NCBI GenBank assembly: GCA_007135385.1
Contig: SLIY01000199.1
Coordinates: 1 to 5,269, forward strand
DNA from: Leptolyngbyaceae cyanobacterium CSSed165cm_216
GTDB lineage: Bacteria > Cyanobacteriota > Cyanobacteriia > Phormidesmidales > Phormidesmidaceae
Length of the DNA: 5,269 bases
Reading direction: 5' to 3'
The notes beneath the pieces are model-generated. The model ran no database searches. It had not been told where the DNA came from and saw nothing but the letters and a program-made list of their open reading frames with translations. Shown one piece after another: positions 1-4,517 of the stretch; the stretch's first letter is position 1, and each line of letters starts with the position of its first letter. Position numbers and translations under genes: made by a program.

Positions 1-30
1 AAAAAGCCTCGGGCAAAATTCCCCGCCCGA
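1..30 (-). terminator. Intrinsic terminator, second of a tandem pair
   Basis: On the minus strand a 6-bp stem TCGGGC/GCCCGA (plus 25-30 with 9-14) encloses a 10-nt loop and is followed, after GGC, by a run of five T that reaches the window edge. Two more G-U pairs can lengthen the stem. It lies downstream of the glutaminase remnant and would stop transcription coming from the baeRF side. The T run may continue past base 1. Confidence 0.7.
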
Positions 31-52
31 AAACCCTCCCATCGGGGGAGGG
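30..52 (-). terminator. Intrinsic terminator, first of a tandem pair
   Basis: On the minus strand a fully paired 7-bp GC stem CCCTCCC/GGGAGGG (plus 46-52 with 34-40) with a 5-nt loop is followed directly by TTTT (plus 33-30). The four T overlap the start of the next hairpin at 1-30, so the two form a back-to-back double terminator. This marks the end of the minus-strand transcription block and was probably the original terminator of the glutaminase gene (inference). Confidence 0.7.
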
Positions 53-119
53 GAACGGTTCGACCCCAACTTAATGTCTCGATCCTAATACCAACCTGAA
101 CCTTATCCGAACAGTATTG
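53..119. other. Unassigned spacer after the glutaminase remnant
   Basis: Between the last recognisable glutaminase codons and the tandem terminators the minus strand stays open but reads residues with no likeness to the glutaminase C-terminal part. It is probably the old intergenic DNA to which a deletion joined the glutaminase fragment (inference). I see no gene or site in it. Confidence 0.4.
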
Positions 120-519
120 GAGGCTGAGATCTCGCCCCGCAAACCGCGACAGCTGCACTTGAATAAACTGCCACTTGGCCTCAGCGGTGTCGCCGGGGGC
201 CAGGCTGGTGGTGGCGATCGCCCCGGCATTCACCATGGGGTTATTGGTGCCCTCATTAATGCGCTCCAGGGCAATCACCGAGTTGAAGGGCAGGCCGGTG
301 CTGTTCACCCCCAGCTTTGACTGGGCCGCATCTTCGCCGATCGCCTGGCAGATCAGGGCAAACACAAAGGGCTTCGACACACTACTGGATCGAGAATTCG
401 TAGTCGATGTCGCCTACGCCGTGGATCGCGCCGTTGGTGCCAACCACACAGAGGCCAAATAGGTTACGGGGAACCTGGGCCAGGGCCGGGATGTAGTCGG
501 CAACAGCACCATCATCTAC
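120..519 (-). pseudogene. glsA: Glutaminase (serine-type) remnant, frameshifted and truncated at both ends
   Basis: Glutaminase (EC 3.5.1.2) hydrolyses glutamine to glutamate and ammonia. On the minus strand, bases 519 to 385 read VDDGAVADYIPALAQV, then a Gly- and Asp-rich stretch ending EFSIQ, the usual N-terminal glutaminase region. A stop follows at once, but skipping one base (plus position 384) restores SVSKPFVFA, which carries the catalytic S-x-x-K motif, then GLPFNSVIALE and NPMVNAGAIATTSL, and finally LSRFAGRDLSL near base 120. After that the reading frame continues to the edge but no longer resembles the family. About 133 codons survive of a usual 300 or so. The first 25 or so residues are missing: an in-frame stop and no start codon lie just upstream, inside the end of the baeRF gene. 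Either truncation alone would inactivate it; the single-base shift could also be a sequencing error. Identification is from remembered family motifs and I am confident in it. Confidence 0.85.
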
Positions 520-523
520 TGAT

Positions 524-1600
524 CTAGTAACGCAGGGTCATGACAATGCCATGGTGATCGGCCAGGGAGCCGTTCTCCATTAGCATCACCTCGCCCCCCA
601 TAGCCAGTACCGCCTCAATGATTTCATCGACGGCATCGTCCATCACCTCAGTACCGCCTTTTGCTTCAACAATCTGGAGGCCGCCTTTGTCATCGACCAC
701 CCCTGGCACATGGTAGTCACTCTCCACCAGCAACAGCTTACCGCGCCCTTCGTTGGCCAACTGCCAGATTTCTTCCAGGGCGGTGGAGACTTTTTTCTCG
801 CTCATGGCAGTGTCGAGGGACTTGAGGGCCGCTTGTCGCTGCTGCGATCGCACCTCCTGCACAATCGGCCATACCTGGGGCACCAGTTCAGCCTCGGTGG
901 CGCTGTCAAAGTTGCCGGTGATGGTGCCTGCAATCAGCGATTTGTACTGCGACACCTCCTGGAAGAAGGAAATCTGACGAATCACACCACCGACGATAAT
1001 CGGCAGGGTGTCGTCTTCGGCGTAGGCCGTAAAGGCGCGATCGACCGATTGAAAAAAGCGACGGTGGCGGTCGTCCATATAGGCGGAGTCGGCGCTGTCC
1101 GGCAAAAAGGTGGTGGCCCCAGGCCCTTCCATTTGCAGCGGAAAATCTTTGTTGTTGACTTCTTCCAGGGTTTCACCGGTGCCCGCCAGCAGGCGGCTGG
1201 CATTTTGGCTGAGCAACATCACCCAATAGCGTTGGGCCCGGTGCAGCCCGTAGACCAGATCGCGGGTGGCGAAGCTCTGATCAATAATGACTCGCTTGGG
1301 CACGGTGAAGGGCAGGTAGAATTTCTGGGCGAAATCGTGGGCGACAAATAGGGCCAGGCCGTCGAGGGCATAGGCATAGTCGATGTCGTTGACCAGCTCT
1401 TCCAGGTTGGTCAGCAGCGGCTCTAGTTCGCGGGTGGAGAACTCTTCGGAGAGGCGATCGGTGGCCTCCTTGACCAGGTTTTTGACCCGGATGGGATCTT
1501 GCTTATTCTCGGGGGAGGTGCGGTGGGTGGGCAATAGCAGAGACAGGGCCGGAACTTTGGTCAGGGCTTGCAGTTCTTTGAGATCGTGGCGGGTAATCAT
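524..1600 (-). CDS. Bacterial archaeo-eukaryotic release factor homologue (baeRF family 3-like, Balon-related)
   Basis: A 358-residue soluble protein of the baeRF superfamily, bacterial relatives of archaeal and eukaryotic release factor aRF1/eRF1. The best studied relative, Balon, binds the ribosomal A site during dormancy; a ribosome-associated stress role here is inference. Visible marks are an N-terminal domain with LSLLLPTHR (20-27) and QDPIRVKNL (34-42), a middle domain (about 115-235) with HRRFFQSVDRAF (179-190), and a C-terminal L7Ae-like domain (about 245-358) ending DHHGIVMTLRY. No GGQ tripeptide, the peptide-release motif of true release factors, is present, so release activity is unlikely. 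The ATG is preceded by AAGGA eight bases upstream, and the N-terminus fits the family. The stop lies about 5 bases from the glutaminase remnant. A strong stem-loop (1629-1691) sits in the leader. The exact baeRF subfamily is from memory and less certain than the superfamily. Confidence 0.85.
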   Translation of the reverse strand: MITRHDLKELQALTKVPALSLLLPTHRTSPENKQDPIRVKNLVKEATDRLSEEFSTRELEPLLTNLEELVNDIDYAYALDGLALFVAHDFAQKFYLPFTVPKRVIIDQSFATRDLVYGLHRAQRYWVMLLSQNASRLLAGTGETLEEVNNKDFPLQMEGPGATTFLPDSADSAYMDDRHRRFFQSVDRAFTAYAEDDTLPIIVGGVIRQISFFQEVSQYKSLIAGTITGNFDSATEAELVPQVWPIVQEVRSQQRQAALKSLDTAMSEKKVSTALEEIWQLANEGRGKLLLVESDYHVPGVVDDKGGLQIVEAKGGTEVMDDAVDEIIEAVLAMGGEVMLMENGSLADHHGIVMTLRY

Positions 1601-1608
1601 AGTATTGG

Positions 1609-1613
1609 TCCTT
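1609..1613 (-). promoter_or_regulatory. Ribosome binding site of the baeRF gene
   Basis: AAGGA on the minus strand, eight bases before the ATG at 1600. It is the clearest Shine-Dalgarno sequence in the window and supports this start. It lies 15 bases after the long leader stem-loop. Confidence 0.65.
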
Positions 1614-1628
1614 ATCGAGAGCGAGTAG

Positions 1629-1691
1629 GATGGGTACGGCCCGCCTAGACGTTCGTACTTCTATGTACGTATTTGGCGAGCAATGCCCATC
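1629..1691 (-). promoter_or_regulatory. Long interrupted stem-loop in the baeRF leader
   Basis: On the minus strand GATGGG (1691-1686) pairs with CCCATC (1634-1629). After a 4-by-4 internal loop in which two positions can also pair, GCTCGCC (1681-1675) pairs with GGCGGGC (1645-1639), with one G-U pair. The enclosed loop contains a smaller hairpin, CGTAC (1669-1665) with GTACG (1658-1654). The G-U pair is possible only in RNA from the minus strand, the coding strand here. No T run follows, so it does not look like an intrinsic terminator. It could be a structured 5' leader, an RNA-processing site, or the 3' end of the small broken gene upstream, whose stop is at 1701. Confidence 0.5.
1655..1668. 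promoter_or_regulatory. Candidate NtcA-type palindrome GTA-N8-TAC
   Basis: The sequence GTACTTCTATGTAC fits the GTA-N8-TAC form bound by NtcA, the cyanobacterial nitrogen-control activator, and is centred about 61 bases upstream of the baeRF ATG. Against it, this six-base pattern is expected about once per 4 kb by chance, no good TAN3T -10 box lies about 22 bases downstream, and the same bases form the inner hairpin of the leader structure. Suggestive only. Confidence 0.2.
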
Positions 1692-1700
1692 TTAGGGGAT

Positions 1701-1927
1701 TCAGGGGGTGGGGGTGGCGTCTGCTGCTGTAGGCTCCAGGCTGACTTCGGCTTGATCAAGGAACAGCCCGGCGTCAGTGGCGAGAATACCGCTGGCAGTC
1801 ATCGTGTCATCGGTTTGGGCGCCGCAGGCTGCCCCGGTAGCATCGGCTTTAGGTCAGCCATCACCGTAGGAGCTGCGCCAGGGTTATTGAAGGCGGCAAC
1901 AATGATTTGAATCGGGCGATCGCTCAT
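1701..1927 (-). pseudogene. Small frameshifted gene, start resembles DUF1269 proteins
   Basis: From the ATG at 1927 the minus strand reads MSDRPIQIIVAAFNNPGAAP and then TVMADLK, which resembles the N-terminus of DUF1269-type small proteins, a family often linked to stress. That frame stops at 1799 after 42 residues. From about 1850 the frame shifted by one base stays open to a TGA at 1701. It reads an Ala/Thr/Asp-rich stretch with GILATDAGLFLDQAEVSLEP and has codon use like neighbouring genes. The simplest reading is a single-base deletion near 1850 in a gene of about 75 codons. No slippery heptamer for programmed shifting is visible at that point. The second half does not resemble DUF1269, so the family link rests on the first 27 residues and on memory. 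Alternatively the 42-codon ORF is simply spurious. Confidence 0.35.
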
Positions 1928-1963
1928 AACGGTTTACTTCAAAAACAGCAAGGCACACCATCA

Positions 1964-1987
1964 CTGTCACCGGAGGGTCGGTGGCAG
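1964..1987 (+). repeat. 9-bp hairpin in the arcA-baeRF spacer
   Basis: CTGTCACCG (1964-1972) can pair with CGGTGGCAG (1979-1987) around a 6-nt loop, with one T-G wobble on the plus strand; on the minus strand that position is a C-A mismatch. No T run follows on either strand. Function unknown; the remainder of 1928-2078 shows nothing else I can name. Confidence 0.35.
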
Positions 1988-2078
1988 CTCTGCGTCATTC
2001 TAAGTCGCAACTATCAGGAACCGATAGGATGGTGAATCTTTAGACCAATAGTTCTGGTATTGCGGCCTAGGGCATGGG

Positions 2079-2100
2079 CCAAAGTCCTCTGAGACCTTGG
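2079..2100 (-). terminator. Hairpin just after arcA, possible 3' end structure
   Basis: On the minus strand CCAAGGTC and GACTTTGG form an 8-bp stem with one G-U pair and a 6-nt loop, beginning 18 bases after the arcA stop. The G-U pair works only in minus-strand RNA. There is no T tract, so it may protect or punctuate the arcA mRNA rather than act as a classical intrinsic terminator. Confidence 0.35.
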
Positions 2101-2117
2101 CATACTGCCCCAATACC

Positions 2118-3371
2118 CTAAAAATCCACCGGGTCACGAACAATCGGGCAGGTCATGCAGTGGCCGCCGCCGCGCCCACGACCCAGCTCCGCCCCAACGA
2201 TGGTGACCACTTCGATCCCCTGCTGGCGCAGGGCGGTGTTGGTAACTGTGTTGCGGTCATACATCACCACCACCCCCGGCTCCAGGCAAACGGCGTTGTT
2301 GCCGCTGTCCCACTGCTGGCGCTGCTCTTGATAGGCGTTACCGCCGGTCTCCACCACCCGCAGCTTGGGCAACCCCAGTGCGGCGGCGACGACATCCACA
2401 AAGGACTTGTCTTCTTTGACAATGCCATAGCCGGGGGCCTTGTCACTGGGGTAAATCGAGAAGGGCACCACCTGATTCATGATCGGTGGGAACAGGGTGA
2501 CCAGATCGCGATCGCAGAAAGTAAACACCGTATCCAAATGCATCGCCGATCGCAGCTTGGGCATACCCGCCACAATCACCCGCTCGGCTCCACCCTTGGC
2601 AAACAGGTTAGCGGCCACTTGGGTAATCGCCTGGTGGGAGGTGCGCTCGCTCATGCCGATCAGCACAATCCCCTTGCCGATGGGCATCACGTCGCCCCCC
2701 TCAAAGGTGGCAGCACCGTGGGATACGGTCGGATCGCCCCACCATACTTCAAAGTTGGCGTCGGCAAAGCTGGGGTGGAACTTGTAAATGGCGGTGGTCA
2801 GAATCGTCTCTTCATGACGGGCGGGCCAGTACAGAGGATTAAGGGTGACGCCGCCGTAGATCCAACAGGTGGTGTCGCGGGTGTAGAGGGTATTGGGCAA
2901 GGGTGGCAGCAGGTAACCGGCGTAGCCGTCGTTCTGCTGGGCCAGTTTCAGTAGTTCGCTACCGAAGTCCATGGGCATGTCGTAGATAGCGAGGCCGCCG
3001 ATCAGGTATTCCGCCAGCTTCGTCGGCGGCAATTCATCCAGAAAAGCCCGCACATCCTGCACCATACCCAAACCCACCTCGTCGGGTACAATCCGCTGGT
3101 CTAGAATCCACTGTTTGGCCTCGGGGATGGCAACGGTTGCCGCCAGCATTTGGTGCATTTCGATCACGTCAATGCCGCGATCGCGCATCTTCAGCACAAA
3201 GTCGGCGTGGTCACGCTGGGCCATCTCCACCCACAGCACATCGTCGAACAGGAGGGCGTCGTTGTTGCTGGGGGTAAGCCGCTGGTGAGCCAAACCGGGC
3301 GAGCACACCATCACTTTGCGTAGCTTGCCCACTTCGGAGTGGACACCGTAGGTTAGGGATTCAGTGGTCAT
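2118..3371 (-). CDS. arcA: Arginine deiminase
   Basis: A 417-residue cytoplasmic enzyme (EC 3.5.3.6) that hydrolyses arginine to citrulline and ammonia, first step of the arginine deiminase pathway. Length and sequence follow the Pseudomonas aeruginosa enzyme closely. It opens with GVHSEVGKLRKVMVCSPGLA; catalytic and binding residues are all present: Asp166 in LPNTLYTRDT, Arg185, Glu224 in EGGDVMPIG, Arg243 in GMSER, His278 and Asp280 in MHLDTVF, and the nucleophile Cys405 in GRGGGHCMTCPI. The enzyme should be active. The ATG start matches the family N-terminus; the ribosome binding site is weak (GGA). In the classical pathway arcB (ornithine carbamoyltransferase), arcC (carbamate kinase) and arcD (antiporter) accompany it; none is in this window, so citrulline may be handled elsewhere. 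This is a free-standing ArcA type, unlike the arginine dihydrolase (ArgZ/AgrE) known in other cyanobacteria. Two HIP1 sites inside show long residence in a cyanobacterial genome. Confidence 0.97.
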   Translation of the reverse strand: MTTESLTYGVHSEVGKLRKVMVCSPGLAHQRLTPSNNDALLFDDVLWVEMAQRDHADFVLKMRDRGIDVIEMHQMLAATVAIPEAKQWILDQRIVPDEVGLGMVQDVRAFLDELPPTKLAEYLIGGLAIYDMPMDFGSELLKLAQQNDGYAGYLLPPLPNTLYTRDTTCWIYGGVTLNPLYWPARHEETILTTAIYKFHPSFADANFEVWWGDPTVSHGAATFEGGDVMPIGKGIVLIGMSERTSHQAITQVAANLFAKGGAERVIVAGMPKLRSAMHLDTVFTFCDRDLVTLFPPIMNQVVPFSIYPSDKAPGYGIVKEDKSFVDVVAAALGLPKLRVVETGGNAYQEQRQQWDSGNNAVCLEPGVVVMYDRNTVTNTALRQQGIEVVTIVGAELGRGRGGGHCMTCPIVRDPVDF

Positions 3372-3568
3372 AGGGAGTTCCGTAGGTGGAAAGTTATCGC
3401 AATCACCACTGTATTGCCATCTCCCAACATCGAGAAAACCTCCCCCAGAGTGGAGGAGGTTAGAGCAAAATACGACACATGGCCCACACAGGAGCTGGCC
3501 CCAACGACTAAGGCGGCCAAAAAGCTGATGTAGTTGCCAAAGCAGGGCTTGGCGTAGATCATCAACAC
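3368..3568 (-). CDS. Doubtful small ORF overlapping arcA start
   Basis: A 66-codon frame with a GTG start at 3568 (an in-frame ATG lies at 3562) whose TGA overlaps the arcA ATG as ATGA, an arrangement that would allow translational coupling. The product begins with a hydrophobic stretch, YISFLAALVVGASSCVGHV (residues 13-31), that could form one membrane segment. The rest is Ser/Thr-rich and unremarkable, and no clear ribosome binding site is seen. The frame is open back to a stop at 3602. I recognise no family. It may be a remnant of a membrane protein or just untranslated arcA leader. The terminator-like hairpin at 3437-3461 lies inside it, which argues against coding. Confidence 0.2.
   Translation of the reverse strand: MLMIYAKPCFGNYISFLAALVVGASSCVGHVSYFALTSSTLGEVFSMLGDGNTVVIAITFHLRNSL
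3437..3461 (-). terminator. Terminator-like hairpin upstream of arcA
   Basis: On the minus strand AACCTCC (3461-3455) pairs with GGAGGTT (3443-3437) around an 11-nt loop, and TT then C follows, so the T tract is short. It lies between the secreted-protein gene and arcA. It could end transcripts from upstream, separating the two genes, or act as an attenuator in a long arcA leader. Confidence 0.35.
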
Positions 3569-3622
3569 CCCAACATCTAGTTTGGGCTGGCCCTGGACCA
3601 GCTATCGGGCAAGGGGGTGGAA

Positions 3623-4141
3623 TCAGCTTTCGCAGGCGGCAACCGAAATGGAGTAGTAGTTACCGTTGACGCCCCCTAACCGCGCATTAACCACAGCCGG
3701 GTGACGACCTGTCGGGGACTGAAACGGGATCACATAGGTGGTTCCAGCTTCCACATCGGCTCGACCACTAAAGGCCGGTTCTGAGCCCCCCTGGGGTAGG
3801 CGCAGGTGGATATCGAGGTGGTAAGGACCAGTATTTTCAACCGTGACCAGCGCCACATAGTAATCAAATTCTGGGCTGTTGGGCACCAAAAAATCAGTAT
3901 GCCAGTTGCTTCTGGCCACCACTCGATTTTGAATCCGCTTGCGCACTTCGGTCTCCCCGGTAGTCACCTCCTGCAACTTGGTGCAAGGAATATCCGTAGC
4001 ATCAACCTGATCCATAGCGTCAGCCTGAGCCATCAGCGGTTCAGGACTGGCCTCCACCGAGGGCACGAGCATCCCAGGGGCCAGGGCCAGGCTCGTAGCC
4101 ACACCCAGGGTTGCGGCAAAAAGACGTTGGAATCTAATCAT
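3623..4141 (-). CDS. Sec-exported protein of unknown function
   Basis: A 172-residue protein if started at the ATG at 4141, where MIRFQRLFAATLGVATSLAL gives a positively charged start and hydrophobic core of a signal peptide. Cleavage probably follows VEA (residue 31) or AQA (residue 40), the latter a common cyanobacterial site. The mature part of about 130 residues has alternating hydrophobic stretches typical of a beta-sandwich. Examples are YYVALVTVENTGPYHLDIHL, TTYVIPFQS and YYSISVAACES. There are only two cysteines after the signal, Cys53 and Cys170, which could form one disulphide. The frame is open 22 codons further to an ATG at 4207, but that would put a second hydrophobic run ahead of a complete signal peptide, so I prefer 4141; an AGG lies nearby as a weak ribosome binding site. 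I recognise no family; a periplasmic or extracellular location is likely, the role is unknown. Confidence 0.75.
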   Translation of the reverse strand: MIRFQRLFAATLGVATSLALAPGMLVPSVEASPEPLMAQADAMDQVDATDIPCTKLQEVTTGETEVRKRIQNRVVARSNWHTDFLVPNSPEFDYYVALVTVENTGPYHLDIHLRLPQGGSEPAFSGRADVEAGTTYVIPFQSPTGRHPAVVNARLGGVNGNYYSISVAACES

Positions 4142-4315
4142 TATTAGCCTAATGAAACTACTAAAACCCCATAAAAACAAACCAAAAAGTCTAGCAAAAA
4201 CAGCCACACCTCAGGAGCTGGATCCTTGGGTTCCGACTCTGACATTGACATTGAACCCGCGACATTTCCATACCTGGGCCTTCGTCAGTCCATCGCCTTA
4301 TCCTACTTTTTGGTT

Positions 4316-4321
4316 GTTATA
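4316..4321 (-). promoter_or_regulatory. Candidate -10 box for the secreted-protein gene
   Basis: TATAAC on the minus strand matches five of six bases of the TATAAT consensus. No convincing -35 box stands 16-18 bases upstream, but the 15-bp inverted repeat begins about 37 bases upstream, where an activator might bind. The distance to the ATG at 4141 is long. Weak evidence. Confidence 0.25.
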
Positions 4322-4357
4322 TTCAGACTCAATTTACTCATGCCCAAGCAGACTCAT

Positions 4358-4391
4358 CTACTGTCTGTAATTGATGAATTACAGACAGTAG
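4358..4391. repeat. Perfect 15-bp inverted repeat with 4-base loop
   Basis: CTACTGTCTGTAATT (4358-4372) is followed by GATG and then by its exact reverse complement (4377-4391), with no mismatch. It would form a stable hairpin in RNA of either strand or a palindromic protein-binding site in DNA. No T run follows on either side, so a classical terminator is unlikely. It lies 127 bases after the GH63 stop and upstream of the candidate -10 box of the secreted-protein gene. Confidence 0.8.
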
Positions 4392-4446
4392 TGAAATGGC
4401 GACATCAGCACTCTTATCTCTGGGCAGAAACAAAGCTTTAAACTTA

Positions 4447-4513
4447 AAATTGAGCCAGGATTGCCCATACCCTACAACCAGAAGATATGAAACTGATATG
4501 ACTGGCTCAATTT
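4447..4513 (-). repeat. 12-bp inverted repeat after the GH63 stop
   Basis: AAATTGAGCCAG (4447-4458) and its exact reverse complement (4502-4513) are separated by 43 bases. On the minus strand the first arm starts four bases after the GH63 stop codon, and the second is followed by TAAGTTTAAAG, giving a broken T tract. It may be a long-looped terminator for the GH63 gene. The shared CTCAATTTAC core also occurs at 4328-4337, so a small mobile or repeated element is another possibility. Confidence 0.55.
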
Positions 4514-4517
4514 ACGA

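Larger units (their letters stand above)
214..3184. repeat. HIP1 octamers, five copies of GCGATCGC
   Basis: Exact copies lie at 214-221, 844-851, 1916-1923, 2508-2515 and 3177-3184. A given octamer is expected about once in 65 kb, so the density, about one per kilobase, is the HIP1 signature of many cyanobacteria. Copies sit inside arcA, the baeRF gene, the glutaminase remnant and the small broken gene, so all have been in a HIP1-bearing genome for some time. None occurs in 3185-5269. Confidence 0.9.
4142..4517. other. AT-rich spacer between GH63 gene and secreted-protein gene
   Basis: No convincing gene lies here: the frames that remain open are short, without family likeness or good ribosome binding sites. 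It holds a perfect 15-bp inverted repeat (4358-4391), a 12-bp inverted repeat (4447-4513), a repeated CTCAATTTAC (4328-4337 and 4506-4515) and a candidate -10 box (4316-4321). The stretch just before the ATG at 4141 is rich in T on the minus strand. A transcript from the candidate promoter would have a leader of roughly 170 bases. Confidence 0.6.

Noticed and set aside
117..462. Two overlapping plus-strand frames
   Set aside because: They are antisense to the glutaminase remnant, whose motifs are clear on the minus strand.
710..1351. Plus-strand open frame of 213 codons
   Set aside because: It is opposite the baeRF gene, with composition typical of antisense to GC-rich coding sequence and no family likeness.
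1845..1855. Programmed -1 frameshift in the small gene
   Set aside because: The bases there (CCTAAAG on the minus strand) do not form a slippery heptamer, so a mutation is the simpler reading.
2097..2954. Long plus-strand open frame of 285 codons
   Set aside because: It lies entirely opposite arcA, whose product is unmistakable; the translation is His/Gly-rich and resembles no protein family, so it is an antisense shadow.
4142..4207. Upstream ATG at 4207 as start of the secreted protein
   Set aside because: It would add 22 residues of a second hydrophobic stretch ahead of a complete signal peptide, translated from T-rich sequence that looks like spacer.
4321..4515. CRISPR array or tRNA in the repeat-containing spacer
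   Set aside because: The repeats are one palindrome and a few short words without regular spacing, and no cloverleaf can be drawn.
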